Source of the DNA: Nocardia vaccinii NBRC 15922
GTDB taxonomy: Bacteria > Actinomycetota > Actinomycetes > Mycobacteriales > Mycobacteriaceae
Direction: 5' to 3'
DNA: 64,000 nt
Assembly: GCF_001613305.1 (NCBI RefSeq)
Contig: NZ_BDCC01000005.1
Location: 1 to 64,000 of the forward strand
Shown in pieces: positions 18,107-27,705 of this stretch (the stretch's first letter is position 1; every line of letters starts with the position of its first letter). A program made the translations under genes and the position numbers. Under the pieces are notes generated by a model that was not told where the DNA came from, made no database searches, and was given only the letters and a program-made list of their open reading frames with translations.

Positions 18107-19414
18107 GTGAGTGACGTTGATCCGGACCGGGACGTAGCCGATGCGCGGGACTCGACGGCGCGCGAGGGCGGGAACGGTCGACGGATCGCGGCCGACTCGG
18201 TACATCCGTTCGTCCGGGTGAGCGCCGAATGGTGCTGGCGGATGCTGGTCATCGTGCTCGCCGTCGTGGTCATCGGCTATCTGTCCCGGCGGCTGGCCAC
18301 CGTGGTCATCCCGGTCGCGATCGCGCTACTGGTAGCGGCGCTGCTGGTGCCATTGGTGGATCTGTTGCAGCGGCTGGGCGTGCCCCGCTCGATCGGGGTG
18401 TTCGTCTCGCTGGTCGGCTCGCTCGGAGTGATCGCCGGGGTGTTCACCTTCGTGATCGAACAGTTCGTCACCGGTGTTCCGCAGCTGGCCAACGAATTCA
18501 AGACCAGCGTCCAATCCATACAGGACTGGCTGATCAACGGCCCGCTGCACCTGAGCAACGACCAGATCCGCAATGCCGGCGACACCATCGTGAAAACACT
18601 GGAGCGCAATCAGGATTCGCTCACCAACGGCGCGCTGACCACCGCGGCGGCGATCGGCGAATTCCTCACCGGCACCTTCCTGACGCTGTTCATCCTGATC
18701 TTCTTCCTCTACGGCGGCAATCAGATCTGGGATTTCGTCACTCGCGTGGTGCCGACCCCGCAACGCGAACGGGTGCGCACCGCCGGGCGCCTGGGTTTCG
18801 GGACGCTGATCGGATTCGTGCGCGCGACCGTCGCGGTGGCCGCGGTGGACGCGATCGGCATCGGCACCGGCCTGGCCATTCTCGGGGTGCCGCTGGCGCT
18901 GCCGCTGGGCACGCTGGTGTTCATCGGGGCGTTCATTCCGATCATCGGTTCGCTGCTGGCCGGTTCCATCGCGGTATTCCTGGCGTTGATGACCAAGGGC
19001 CTGGTCACGGCGTTGATCGTGCTGGGCATCACGGTCGCGGTGATGCAGTTGGAAAGCCATGTGCTGCAACCGTTGCTGCTCGGGCGCGCGGTGCGGATCC
19101 ATCCGCTCGCGGTGGTACTCGCGATCACCACGGGCGTGGTGCTGTACGGCCTGGTCGGCGGTCTGCTGGCGGTGCCGTTCGCGGCCGTGATGAATACCGC
19201 GATCCACTCGCTGCTGTCGGGCAGTCCCGAGGAGCTGTATCAGGAGCTCAACAGCGGTGCGCCACGACAGCCGATGTTCCACGCCCAACCCGATGAACCC
19301 GATCCGGATCGGTACCGGCTGCCCGATCCCGGTGCGGGCGAGGCTGATTCGAACGAGACCAAGTCCAGCAGGTCCGACTCCGGCGAGACCTCGGCGACCG
19401 AGGACACCCGCTGA
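18107..19414 (+). CDS. AI-2E family transporter (Rv0205-like)
   Basis: The 435-residue membrane protein matches the AI-2E/PerM permease family: eight or so helices, the FILIFFLYGGNQIW segment, the loop with RTAGRLGFGTLIGFVRATVAVA, and the C-terminal QLESHVLQPLLLGRAV signature. The last 70 residues are charged and cytoplasmic. Members range from autoinducer-2 exporters to sodium/proton antiporters; the substrate here is unknown. GTG 18107 starts the sequence (VSDVDPDRD). A sensor kinase gene begins 3 bp after its stop, so the two are probably co-transcribed. Confidence 0.88.
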   Translation: MSDVDPDRDVADARDSTAREGGNGRRIAADSVHPFVRVSAEWCWRMLVIVLAVVVIGYLSRRLATVVIPVAIALLVAALLVPLVDLLQRLGVPRSIGVFVSLVGSLGVIAGVFTFVIEQFVTGVPQLANEFKTSVQSIQDWLINGPLHLSNDQIRNAGDTIVKTLERNQDSLTNGALTTAAAIGEFLTGTFLTLFILIFFLYGGNQIWDFVTRVVPTPQRERVRTAGRLGFGTLIGFVRATVAVAAVDAIGIGTGLAILGVPLALPLGTLVFIGAFIPIIGSLLAGSIAVFLALMTKGLVTALIVLGITVAVMQLESHVLQPLLLGRAVRIHPLAVVLAITTGVVLYGLVGGLLAVPFAAVMNTAIHSLLSGSPEELYQELNSGAPRQPMFHAQPDEPDPDRYRLPDPGAGEADSNETKSSRSDSGETSATEDTR

Positions 19415-19417
19415 CGG

Positions 19418-20629
19418 GTGCGTTCGATGGGCAGCTGGACGCACCGCGAGACACGGGCGCCCGCGGGCGCGGATACCGGGGCCACCGCGCCGCTATGGCG
19501 TGCTGCGCAGGCATTTCGACTGGTCACCGCGCTCTATGCGATCGGTCAGCAGATCGCGTCGGCACCGCACTACCGCCATCCCGGACTCAGCTGGATTCTG
19601 ATCGGCCTGCTCGTGCTGTGGTCGATCGTGTCGGCGATCTTGCTGTCGCAGTGGCGGATCAGCGCGTCGGCGCGGGTGCGCACGACGGTGGTGATCGGGG
19701 ATCACCTGGTGGTGATCGCGCTGATGGCCGCCACCCGGCTGGTCGCCGATTACGCCTGGTTCCACGGGCATCAGACCGTGCCGACGACGTTGTGGGCGGC
19801 CAATGCGGTGATCTCCGCGGCGATCGCGTCGGGGCCGGTGGGCGGAGTGCTGTCGGGTGTGCTGATCTCGGCGGTGAGCATCGTCGTTCGCGCGCAATGG
19901 GAATTGGATCTGTGGTCCGACGCGACCGCGCCGATGCTGGTCTCGGTCGGCTTGGCGCTGGGCCTCGCGGCCGACACCGCCCGCCGTGCGCACCGCCAGT
20001 TGCAGCGCGCGGCCCTGCTCACCGCGGCCGCCCGCGAGCGCGAACGGCTCGCCCGCGAGGTGCACGACGGAGTGTTGCAGGTACTCAGCTACATCAAACG
20101 TCGAGGTAGCGACATCGGCGGTCCCACAGCGGAATTGGCGCGGCGGGCCGCGGAACAGGAAGTGGCGCTGCGGGTGTTGCTGTCCGAGCAGAGCACGCCC
20201 GTGCCCGACGTCCCGGAATCCGCCGACGCCGAACAGGATCTGCGCGCCCTGCTGACCGCCCACGCCTCGCCCACGGTCGCGGTCTCGGCCCCGGGAGATC
20301 CGGTTCGGGTTGCCCGCGAGACCGCCCGCGAACTCGCCGCCGCGGTGGCCGCCGCTTTGTCCAACACCACCCTGCACGCCGGCTTGGACGCGAAAGCCTT
20401 TGTCTTGCTGGAGGATACCGGCGACGAGGTGATCGTCTCGGTGCGCGACGACGGTCCCGGTATCCCGGACGGACGCCTCGCCGAGGCCGCCGCCCAGGGC
20501 AGAATGGGAGTGTCCCGATCCATCCTCGGCCGCATCACCGCCCTCGGCGGCACCGCCGACCTGCGCACCGACGACGGCACAGAGTGGGAATTCCGTCTCC
20601 CCCGGCACCGACCGACCCGAGAGGGATGA
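19418..20629 (+). CDS. Membrane sensor histidine kinase (MacS/DUF5931 type)
   Basis: The 403-residue protein has about six N-terminal membrane helices (residues 25-190), then the HisKA_3 dimerisation box REVHDGVLQVL with the phospho-acceptor His, an N box NTTLHAG, and a G1 box VRDDGPGIPDG of the HATPase_c domain. This is the NarL-family kinase layout with a DUF5931-like sensor seen in actinobacteria. Start is GTG 19418, with an ATG 9 bp later as an alternative. The cognate regulator gene follows with a 1-bp gap. The signal sensed is unknown; the membrane input domain suggests envelope stress. Confidence 0.9.
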   Translation: MRSMGSWTHRETRAPAGADTGATAPLWRAAQAFRLVTALYAIGQQIASAPHYRHPGLSWILIGLLVLWSIVSAILLSQWRISASARVRTTVVIGDHLVVIALMAATRLVADYAWFHGHQTVPTTLWAANAVISAAIASGPVGGVLSGVLISAVSIVVRAQWELDLWSDATAPMLVSVGLALGLAADTARRAHRQLQRAALLTAAARERERLAREVHDGVLQVLSYIKRRGSDIGGPTAELARRAAEQEVALRVLLSEQSTPVPDVPESADAEQDLRALLTAHASPTVAVSAPGDPVRVARETARELAAAVAAALSNTTLHAGLDAKAFVLLEDTGDEVIVSVRDDGPGIPDGRLAEAAAQGRMGVSRSILGRITALGGTADLRTDDGTEWEFRLPRHRPTREG

Positions 20630-20630
20630 G

Positions 20631-21293
20631 ATGAGCTCTACGGCACAGCAGGTTTCGGTGATGGTTGTGGACGATCACCCGATGTGGCGGGACGGCGTTT
20701 CGCGGGATCTGACCGAGGCCGGATTCCAGGTGAGCGCCACGGCCGACGGGGTGGCCGCGGCCGGGCGACGCGCCGCGGCGGTGCACCCCGACGTGGTGCT
20801 GATGGATATGCAACTGCCCGACGGGAACGGTGCACAGGCCACCGGCGAAATTCTGCGGGTATCGCCGGACAGCCGGGTGCTGGTGCTGTCGGCCTCGGCC
20901 GAGCGTGCCGACGTCCTGGACGCGATCAAGGCCGGGGCCACGGGTTATCTGGTCAAGAGCGCGTCGGCGGCCGAGCTGATCGCTGCCGTGCGCGCCACCG
21001 CCGCAGGTCAGGCGGTTTTCACTCCGGGTCTGGCCGGTCTGGTGCTCGGCGAGTACCGCCGCATCGCCAGCGCGCCCGCCGACCGCGACGCGCCACACCG
21101 GCCCGCCCTCACCGACCGGGAGACCGAGGTTCTCCGATTGGTCGCCAAGGGGCTGTCGGCCAAACAGATCGCCGCCCGGCTGAGCCTGAGCCACCGCACG
21201 GTGGAGAACCATGTGCAGGCCACGCTGCGCAAACTCCACCTCGCCAACCGGGTGGAACTGACCCGCTACGCGATAGAACAGGGCCTCGAATAA
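20631..21293 (+). CDS. LuxR/NarL-family response regulator
   Basis: The 220-residue protein has a receiver domain (VMVVDDHPMWRDGV, phospho-acceptor Asp59 in VVLMDMQLPDG, Lys in GYLVKSAS) and a C-terminal GerE helix-turn-helix (LTDRETEVLRLVAKGLSAKQIAARLSLS and HRTVENHVQATLRKL). It is the partner of the kinase encoded immediately upstream. The target genes are unknown. Confidence 0.95.
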   Translation: MSSTAQQVSVMVVDDHPMWRDGVSRDLTEAGFQVSATADGVAAAGRRAAAVHPDVVLMDMQLPDGNGAQATGEILRVSPDSRVLVLSASAERADVLDAIKAGATGYLVKSASAAELIAAVRATAAGQAVFTPGLAGLVLGEYRRIASAPADRDAPHRPALTDRETEVLRLVAKGLSAKQIAARLSLSHRTVENHVQATLRKLHLANRVELTRYAIEQGLE

Positions 21294-21430
21294 CGTCCCG
21301 GCACAGCGGGACACCGGTCCGGACAGGGTCACGGACCCGCGAACGCGGCTACGACGCGCTGTAGATTGGTGACCGTGTCACCGTCCCCGCGAGCCGTATC
21401 CGCCGCACCGCCCACATCTCGGTAGCAGAC

Positions 21431-22981
21431 ATGGACTCGACACATCTGGAAGCGGTCAAGCAGACCATGCGCACGCGCTGGCCGCTGTACCTGGCTTCGA
21501 TGCTCGGCGCCAACGCCTTCGGCGCGATCCTGGTCTACGCCTTCATCCAGTACGGCCTGCCCGCCCCCGAGGGCTCCCCGACCGGCGTGCGCCGCACGGG
21601 TCTGCTGGTGCCGGGCCTGGTCTTCGTGATCGGCGGCGTGCTCAGTCTGACCGCCTCGGCGCTGATGCTGCGGCCGGTGATGCGCTGGCAGGTGCGCGGC
21701 GGACCGCCGAGTCGTCAGGAGCAGATGGCGGCCCTGCACGCCCCGCTGCGGCAGTCGATCGTGCATCTGCTGCTGTGGCTGGTGGGCGGCGCGGTGCTGG
21801 CCGCGACGATCATCGTGGACACGCCGCAACTCGCGGGCGCGGTCATCGTCACCGAATGTATGGCCGCCACCATCGTGTTCGGTTTCACCTACATGCTGGG
21901 GGAGCGGATTCTGCGTCCGGTCGCCGCGCACGCGCTGTCGACGGGCACGTTCGATCACACCCTGACCCCCGGCGTCGGCACCCGGATGGCGATGACCTGG
22001 GGGATGGGCACATTCGCGCCGGTGATAGCGATCGTGCTGCTGTGCACCACGCAGATCACCTCGCAGGTGCACTTCTCCTCGCGGTCACTGGCGGTGTCGA
22101 TCCTGCTGCTGTGCGGTGTGGTGATCATGCAGGCGCTGGCGTTGTCGATGCTGACCGGCGCGAGCATCTCCGATCCGGTGCGCCAGCTCTCGCGGGCCAT
22201 CGACCGGGTGCAGGAGGGCGCGCGCGACGTGCAGGTCGAGGTGTTCGACGGTTCCGAGATCGGCCTGTTGCAGGTCGGGTTCAACCGGATGATGGAGGAG
22301 GCCGCGCAGCGCCGCGAACTACAGGAGCTGTTCGGCCAGCACGTCGGCGAGGAGGTCGCCCGCCGTGCGCTCGAGTACGGCACCGAACTCGGCGGTGAGA
22401 CCCGGTTCGTGGCAGTGCTGTTCGTCGATATGGTCGGCTCCACCGCGACCGCCGCGGAACGCCCGCCGACCGAGGTGGTCAGCCTGCTCAACGAATTCTT
22501 CCGCGTCGTGGTGGATGTCATCGACCGGCACAACGGCCTGATCAACAAGTTCGTCGGCGATGCCGCGCTGGCCATCTTCGGCGCGCCGCTGGACCGGCCC
22601 GACGCACCCACCGCCGCCCTGGCCGCCGCCCGCGACCTGCGCGAGGCATTGCGCGAGGTGCCCGGCCTGGACATCGGCATCGGCGTCTCGGCCGGACTGG
22701 CCGTCGCCGGGAACATCGGCGCGGCCAACCGCTTCGAGTACACCGTGATCGGCGACCCGGTGAACGAGGCGTCCCGGCTCACCGAACTCGCCAAGGAGCG
22801 TCCCGAACGCGTGCTGACCTCGGGCAGCGCACTGTATTTCGCCGATCTTTCCGAACAGGCGCACTGGGAATCGGGCGAAGAAGTGCAGTTGCGCGGCCGC
22901 CGCCGCACGACCCGGCTGGCCTGGCCCGTCTCCGGTGCGGACGGTGACCCTACTGTCGCTCCGCCGCACTCATTAGGCTGA
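21431..22981 (+). CDS. Membrane-bound class III adenylate/guanylate cyclase
   Basis: The 516-residue protein has six predicted membrane helices (about residues 18-235), a HAMP linker (LTGASISDPVRQLSRAI, about 240-290), and a class III cyclase domain (about 310-500). Visible catalytic features are VLFVDMVGST with the first metal Asp, FVGDAALAIFGAP with the second, and YTVIGDPVNEASRLTE with the transition-state Asn/Arg region. This is the layout of M. tuberculosis Rv1318c-Rv1320c and Rv3645. It is expected to make cAMP in response to a membrane signal. It follows the two-component genes after a 137-bp gap and is 5 bp before the flippase-like gene. Confidence 0.92.
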   Translation: MDSTHLEAVKQTMRTRWPLYLASMLGANAFGAILVYAFIQYGLPAPEGSPTGVRRTGLLVPGLVFVIGGVLSLTASALMLRPVMRWQVRGGPPSRQEQMAALHAPLRQSIVHLLLWLVGGAVLAATIIVDTPQLAGAVIVTECMAATIVFGFTYMLGERILRPVAAHALSTGTFDHTLTPGVGTRMAMTWGMGTFAPVIAIVLLCTTQITSQVHFSSRSLAVSILLLCGVVIMQALALSMLTGASISDPVRQLSRAIDRVQEGARDVQVEVFDGSEIGLLQVGFNRMMEEAAQRRELQELFGQHVGEEVARRALEYGTELGGETRFVAVLFVDMVGSTATAAERPPTEVVSLLNEFFRVVVDVIDRHNGLINKFVGDAALAIFGAPLDRPDAPTAALAAARDLREALREVPGLDIGIGVSAGLAVAGNIGAANRFEYTVIGDPVNEASRLTELAKERPERVLTSGSALYFADLSEQAHWESGEEVQLRGRRRTTRLAWPVSGADGDPTVAPPHSLG

Positions 22982-22986
22982 CCCTT

Positions 22987-24147
22987 GTGACGGCCCATCG
23001 CGAATCAGCCGGTGAACCCGTGCCGGTCCCGGCACGGGCCCGGCGAGGCCGATTCTGGTGGGTGAAATGGCTGCTCGGTATCGCGGTTTCGGCCCTGCTG
23101 ATCACCGAGGGCATCTACATCTATCCGCGCCTGCACGAATCCTGGAAGAACCTCACCGAACTGCACTGGGGCTGGGCCGCGGTCTGCGTACTCATGCAGG
23201 CGATCTCGATGAGCGGATTCGCCCGCATCCAGAAACAGCTGATGAACGCGGGCGGAGTGCAGGTGAGCCAGCGCCGATCGCTGTCGGTGGTCTACGGCGC
23301 GACGGCGATGTCGGTGACGTTGCCCGCGGGCCCGATGTTCTCCACGGCCTTCACCTACCGCCAGACCCGGCGCTGGGGCGCGAGCCCGATCGTGGCCTCC
23401 TGGCAGCTGGTGTTCTCGGGTGTGATCGGCGCGGCGGGCATGGTGCTGCTCGGGTTGGGCGGTGCGGCGCTGGTCGGTGACCGGGTCGGGCCGTGGAAGG
23501 TGGTGCTGTCACTCGGCGCGCTGGTCCTGATCGTGGTCGCGGGCAATTACGCCTCCGGAAATCCGGGCTCGCTGCGGGCGGTGCTGCGCCGAATCCTGCA
23601 TCTGATCAACCGGATTCGCCATCATCCACCGGAAGCGGGGATGGATCGGATCGAGGAGATCCTGCATCAGCTCGAATCGGTCGAACTGGGCCGACGCGAC
23701 GGTGCGCTGGTCACCGTCTGGGCGCTGATGCACCGGCTCGGTGACGTGGCATGTCTGGGCGCGGCCTGTTACGCGGTGGGCGCGCAGCCGCGGGTTGCCG
23801 CGCTGATGATCGTGTTCAGCATGGGTAAAGCGGTCGGCAGCATCCCGTTCGCGCCCGGCGGGATCGTCTACGTCGACGCGATGCTGATCTACGGGCTTAC
23901 CGCCATCGCGGGCCTGCCCACCGCGCAAGCGGTCGCGGCGGCGGGGGTGTACCGGCTGGTCAGCTTCATTCTGGTGGCGATCATCGGCTGGATCGTGTTC
24001 GCCTTCCTGTTCCGCGGGCGGCAAGCCGGTGATGCCGAGTACGAGAAGGAATTCGAGGAACGTTCCCTGCTGGCCGATCAGCGATCGCGCGGGGAGAACC
24101 GGGCCGCCGCGGTCGCCGACGACGAGGAGCCACCGCCGGCCGGGTGA
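22987..24147 (+). CDS. YbhN/LPG-synthase-TM-like flippase family protein
   Basis: The 386-residue polytopic protein belongs to the lysylphosphatidylglycerol synthetase TM-region (UPF0104) family. Typical motifs include SMSGFARIQKQLM, a YGATAMSVTLPAGP segment with conserved Ser/Pro, and FSMGKAVGSIPFAPGGIVYVDAML. No aminoacyl-transferase domain is present, so it is more like a lipid flippase or polyprenyl-linked transporter than a complete MprF. GTG 22987 follows the cyclase stop by 5 bp, so it is likely in the same operon. Confidence 0.85.
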   Translation: MTAHRESAGEPVPVPARARRGRFWWVKWLLGIAVSALLITEGIYIYPRLHESWKNLTELHWGWAAVCVLMQAISMSGFARIQKQLMNAGGVQVSQRRSLSVVYGATAMSVTLPAGPMFSTAFTYRQTRRWGASPIVASWQLVFSGVIGAAGMVLLGLGGAALVGDRVGPWKVVLSLGALVLIVVAGNYASGNPGSLRAVLRRILHLINRIRHHPPEAGMDRIEEILHQLESVELGRRDGALVTVWALMHRLGDVACLGAACYAVGAQPRVAALMIVFSMGKAVGSIPFAPGGIVYVDAMLIYGLTAIAGLPTAQAVAAAGVYRLVSFILVAIIGWIVFAFLFRGRQAGDAEYEKEFEERSLLADQRSRGENRAAAVADDEEPPPAG

Positions 24148-24174
24148 GCGGCATGCGGCGATTACGCTGACCGC

Positions 24175-24555
24175 GTGAAGAAATTGGTGCCGTTCATCGT
24201 GGACGTGGTGTTGGTGATCGTGTTCTGCGTGATCGGCCGACGCAGTCACCACGAGGGCATCATCAGCGCCGGACTGTTCCGCACGCTGTGGCCGTTCGGG
24301 ATCGGGCTGCTGCTGGGCTGGGCGCTGGCCCCGCTGCTCGGCGCGCGCGGCCGGTTCGACGACGTACTGGCACGATTCGGCGCCCGGGTGCTGTGGCCCG
24401 CGGGTGTGACGGTGTGGCTGTCGACGTTGATCATCGGCATGGTGCTGCGGGTGATCAGCGGTCAGGGGATCGCGTTCAGTTTCGTGCTGGTGGCCGCGTC
24501 GGTGCTGGCTGTGTTCCTGCTCGGCTGGCGAGCGGTCTGGAAGGCGCTGAGCTGA
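24175..24555 (+). CDS. DUF3054 membrane protein
   Basis: The 126-residue protein has four hydrophobic segments with the short motif FCVIGRRSHHEG after the first helix, WPFGIGLLLGWAL, and WLSTLIIGMVLRVISGQGIAFSFVLVA. This is the DUF3054 pattern found across actinobacteria. GTG 24175 lies 27 bp after the flippase stop; it probably ends that operon. It is convergent with the PBP-like gene, with 3 bp between stops. No function is known. Confidence 0.85.
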   Translation: MKKLVPFIVDVVLVIVFCVIGRRSHHEGIISAGLFRTLWPFGIGLLLGWALAPLLGARGRFDDVLARFGARVLWPAGVTVWLSTLIIGMVLRVISGQGIAFSFVLVAASVLAVFLLGWRAVWKALS

Positions 24556-24558
24556 CCA

Positions 24559-26238
24559 TCACTTGTCGGGCGTGGCGAACGACTTCAACATGAGCGCCGC
24601 CATTCGCGCGGTCGCGTTTCCGCTGTCGATATCGTCGATGTGGATGGCGAACGCCAGATCGCCCATATCGCCGATCAGCCAGCCGCTGGTTCCCGCGGTC
24701 GCGGCGAACGCGTTGACGCCCTGAAAGTTGTGCAGGCTCGACAGATCCGGGCCGTTGGCCGCCGAATCACGCAGTATGGCACGCAATTTGTCGAGTACCG
24801 GTCCGGGCAGCGGCGACAGCTGGGCGTCGGTCGTGGCGGGACGGCCGATCTCGATCATCGGCGGCGCCACCGAGCCGCGCACGATACTGGCAGCCGCGAT
24901 CGCCATCCCGAACGTGCTGGCCAGGATGGGATCCGAACCACCCTCTTTGACCTGCTCGAATCCGCGACCGGCGATGGGCAGCCGGCCGCTGGTCTCGTCC
25001 AGTCCCGGGACCTTGAACCCGATGCCGACGCCCAGATCCGCCGCGGCCTGCGCGGCGTCCTGCACCGAAACGTCCTGCGGGGACTTGTTCTTCATGATTC
25101 CCGCGGCGGCCCTGAACAGGTCCATATTGCTGCCGGACGGGTAGGCGCTGGTGAACGCGGGTGCCCCTTGGGCGCTGGCCTGGTTGTTCTGCGCGGCGGC
25201 GACGACCGCTCCGGTGGAGGGCTGGATCGCCACGATCGAGGCCGCGGTGCCGACGCTGACCACCGCGTCCTCGGCGGCGCGCTGCAGTTTCTGGTCCATG
25301 GTGGCGGCGATGTCCGGACCCGGCGGACCCTGATGTCCGGCGAGCTGGGTGATCCTCGCCCCGTCGGGCCCGAACAGCTGGATGCCCCAACCGCGGTGCG
25401 CGTCCTTGTTGGCCTGCCAGACCTTGGTGTACGCATCGGTCAGCGGCGACCAGACGCGGCGGTCGGCGACCACGAGTTTCGGCTGCTTGTCCATGACCAC
25501 GCCCGGAATCGCGGCCATCCGCGGTTCCAGGATCGCGAAATCGTCGTCACGCAGGGAGACCGCGACGACGGGCTTACCCTGTGCGGCCTGTAGCTGCTGC
25601 ATCAGGTCCGCACCGGTGATCAGCGGGGCGACGGGTGAGATGGCGTCGGCGAGGGCGTTGGTGGTGGCGACCGGATCGGTCGTCTTGGCCGGATCGATCT
25701 TGACGGTGTTGATGTTCTGCTCGGACATCAACGGCGCGCCGACGTTGTCGTTCACCTTGGGCGAGGGGATGGCGTCGGTGCGCACCAGCTTGACCGTGCG
25801 GGTGTTGTCCAACTGGGGGATGACCACGGTCGGATCCCAGGAGATTCGCCAGCCGACCGCCAGTTTGCGGATGCTGCCCTGCACGTCGAAATTCCAGTCC
25901 TTACCGGGCCCGAAGTTCCAGTCCGCCCGGAGGTTGAACATGGCCGACGTGTCGTCCAACCCGATGTACTGCACGACCTTGTAATCGGGTTTGCCGGGAT
26001 TGAGCCCGTCGAAAAGTTGCTTCAACGTTGCCTGCGCACCGCTGGGGTACGAGGTGAGGTCCGCGGCGTCCGCGGCGTTCCTGTCGTCCAGCAGGTTGGC
26101 GAATCGATTCACGATGGACTGCGGATCGGTCGGGTTGCTCTGGAACCCGCACGCCCCCATCGTGATCGCCAGGACAGCCGCCCCTGCGAGTGCCGCTGCG
26201 CCCCGAACGCGAATGCGGCGGGATCCCCACACATCCAT
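24559..26238 (-). CDS. Lipoprotein PBP-like protein lacking catalytic motifs
   Basis: The protein (about 559 residues) starts with a lipoprotein signal (LAGAAVLAITMGAC), followed by an NTF2-like MecA_N domain (about 30-150), a PBP dimerisation-like domain, and a transpeptidase-like domain from about 320. It resembles mycobacterial Rv2864c. The SxxK position reads SGSNMDLF with no Lys, the stretch that should carry SxN is largely missing, and the KTG position reads ATAGTSGW. It is therefore probably not an active transpeptidase and may act as a scaffold, regulator or decoy at the cell surface. ATG 26238 is used; GTG 26247 is an alternative. Confidence 0.85.
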   Translation of the reverse strand: MDVWGSRRIRVRGAAALAGAAVLAITMGACGFQSNPTDPQSIVNRFANLLDDRNAADAADLTSYPSGAQATLKQLFDGLNPGKPDYKVVQYIGLDDTSAMFNLRADWNFGPGKDWNFDVQGSIRKLAVGWRISWDPTVVIPQLDNTRTVKLVRTDAIPSPKVNDNVGAPLMSEQNINTVKIDPAKTTDPVATTNALADAISPVAPLITGADLMQQLQAAQGKPVVAVSLRDDDFAILEPRMAAIPGVVMDKQPKLVVADRRVWSPLTDAYTKVWQANKDAHRGWGIQLFGPDGARITQLAGHQGPPGPDIAATMDQKLQRAAEDAVVSVGTAASIVAIQPSTGAVVAAAQNNQASAQGAPAFTSAYPSGSNMDLFRAAAGIMKNKSPQDVSVQDAAQAAADLGVGIGFKVPGLDETSGRLPIAGRGFEQVKEGGSDPILASTFGMAIAAASIVRGSVAPPMIEIGRPATTDAQLSPLPGPVLDKLRAILRDSAANGPDLSSLHNFQGVNAFAATAGTSGWLIGDMGDLAFAIHIDDIDSGNATARMAALMLKSFATPDK

Positions 26239-26520
26239 ATCGCCCACTCTTCACTCTTGTCACTCCAGCAACGAGAACAACCGTACCCGACAGATTCGTT
26301 CGCGATGGCCGCCTTGACACCGTCCGCATTCTCCATGCTCAGCGACCACAATAATGCCCGTTCATCGACATCCGACGCACCGCCTCCGGATTCCTTCCGT
26401 GTTCACACTCTGGTCTGCTCAAAGGCCGTTCTCCGACAGCGGAATTCCGCGGCCATTTATCGGCGTAATCTTGTAATCACTGTTACAGCGAAGGCGATGT
26501 AGAAGTGAGGTTCGAAGCTC

Positions 26521-27126
26521 ATGAGACATGGACAACGCGGACAAGGATTCGGCCGCCCGGGCGGCTGGCAGCAGGCCGATCTACCCGATGCCGCCGATGC
26601 GCCGGACTGGTTCGCTGGACGATTGCCAACTGAATGGTTCAGTGGCGCGCCGATCATCGAGATCGACCGCGACGAGATCGTCGTGATCGGGACGCTCCGG
26701 CCCACCGCACCCGAGGGCCCCGCCGACGAGCCCGGGGCCGATGGCGATCAGCCCACCGCGAAGATTCCCCGCGCGACCCAGGAAGGCCAGGTCGCCCGCT
26801 TCCGCGAGTCGACTCGTCCGGTCCGCATGCGGATCGCGCAGGAGGCCCAGGCCCGGTTCGGCCGCACGGTCTCCTGGGGCGTACTGCTCGGCGACGAACG
26901 AATCCTGTTCACCCACCAGGCCGTTCCGGTGATGACGCGGCTGCGCCAGCCCGAACGCAAGGTGCTGGACACGCTGGTCGACGCCGGTGTCGCCCGTTCC
27001 CGTTCGGATGCGCTGGCCTGGACGGTGAAACTGGCAGGTAAGCACGCCGAGGAATGGCTGGCCGAGTTGCGCGAGGCGATGAGCAAGGTGGACACCCTGC
27101 GCGCGGAGGGCCCCAAGGGCCTGTAG
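26521..27126 (+). CDS. Conserved actinobacterial hypothetical protein (201 aa)
   Basis: The 201-residue soluble protein has an N-terminal Gly/Arg-rich tail, a WFAGRLPTEWFSGAPIIEIDRDEIVVIG beta segment, an acidic linker, and a C-terminal helical domain (RMRIAQEAQARFGRTVSWGV and VLDTLVDAGVARSRSDALAWTVKLAGKHAEEWL). The latter resembles a ribbon-helix-helix-like or short helical DNA-binding region, but that is inference. Coding bias and structure support a real gene. Upstream 26248-26520 is a 273-bp divergent promoter region shared with the PBP-like gene. Confidence 0.75.
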   Translation: MRHGQRGQGFGRPGGWQQADLPDAADAPDWFAGRLPTEWFSGAPIIEIDRDEIVVIGTLRPTAPEGPADEPGADGDQPTAKIPRATQEGQVARFRESTRPVRMRIAQEAQARFGRTVSWGVLLGDERILFTHQAVPVMTRLRQPERKVLDTLVDAGVARSRSDALAWTVKLAGKHAEEWLAELREAMSKVDTLRAEGPKGL

Positions 27127-27245
27127 GACACCGAGTTCCACTCACCCCGGACAACGCCGACCCCAAGGGCCGCGGCCCGGGTCGATTCTGGACTCACGGA
27201 GCGGGGGAGGGAAGAATCGGCCCTCGGGGGGGCCGCGGCCCCGCC

Positions 27246-27262
27246 GGAGCGAAGCGTAGGCC
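27246..27262 (+). repeat. Dispersed GGAGCGAAGCG repeat, copy 1
   Basis: GGAGCGAAGCGTAGGCC lies 11 bp before aroQ and immediately after a run of G/C-rich inverted sequence. Near-identical copies occur at 29327 and 58345 and a variant at 29361, all upstream of plus-strand genes. Confidence 0.6.
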
Positions 27263-27273
27263 AAAATTGCAGC

Positions 27274-27705
27274 ATGCCAGCTCCGATACTCGTGCTGAAC
27301 GGGCCGAATCTGAATATGCTGGGCACTCGTCAGCCCGAGATCTACGGTTCGGACACCCTCGACGACGTGGTCGAGCTGTGCCGCCGGACCGCGACGCGAT
27401 TCGATCGTGAGATCAGCGCGTTCCAATCGAATTCCGAGGGCGCGCTGATCGATCGGATTCACGCCGCGCGCGGCGTGGAATCGGCCATCGTGATCAATCC
27501 GGGCGGACTCACGCACACCTCGGTCGCGTTGCGTGACGCGCTGGTGATTCCGGAGGTGCCGATCGTCGAGGTGCACATCTCGAACGTGCATGCGCGCGAG
27601 GAATTCCGGCACCATTCCTACATCTCCCCCATCGCCGCGGCCGTCATCGCCGGACTGGGGATCCAGGGATATGCGGCGGCGATCGAATTCCTCTGCACAC
27701 GTTGA
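27274..27705 (+). CDS. aroQ: Type II 3-dehydroquinate dehydratase
   Basis: The 143-residue protein catalyses 3-dehydroquinate to 3-dehydroshikimate in the shikimate pathway. It is a full-length type II enzyme: [20 protein letters not shown] (catalytic Arg and Tyr), [31 protein letters not shown], and [18 protein letters not shown] (catalytic His). Such enzymes are dodecamers. There is no classical ribosome-binding site just before ATG 27274; the only purine-rich candidate (TAGG) is inside the dispersed repeat. It stands alone, away from other aro genes. Confidence 0.97.
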   Translation: MPAPILVLNGPNLNMLGTRQPEIYGSDTLDDVVELCRRTATRFDREISAFQSNSEGALIDRIHAARGVESAIVINPGGLTHTSVALRDALVIPEVPIVEVHISNVHAREEFRHHSYISPIAAAVIAGLGIQGYAAAIEFLCTR

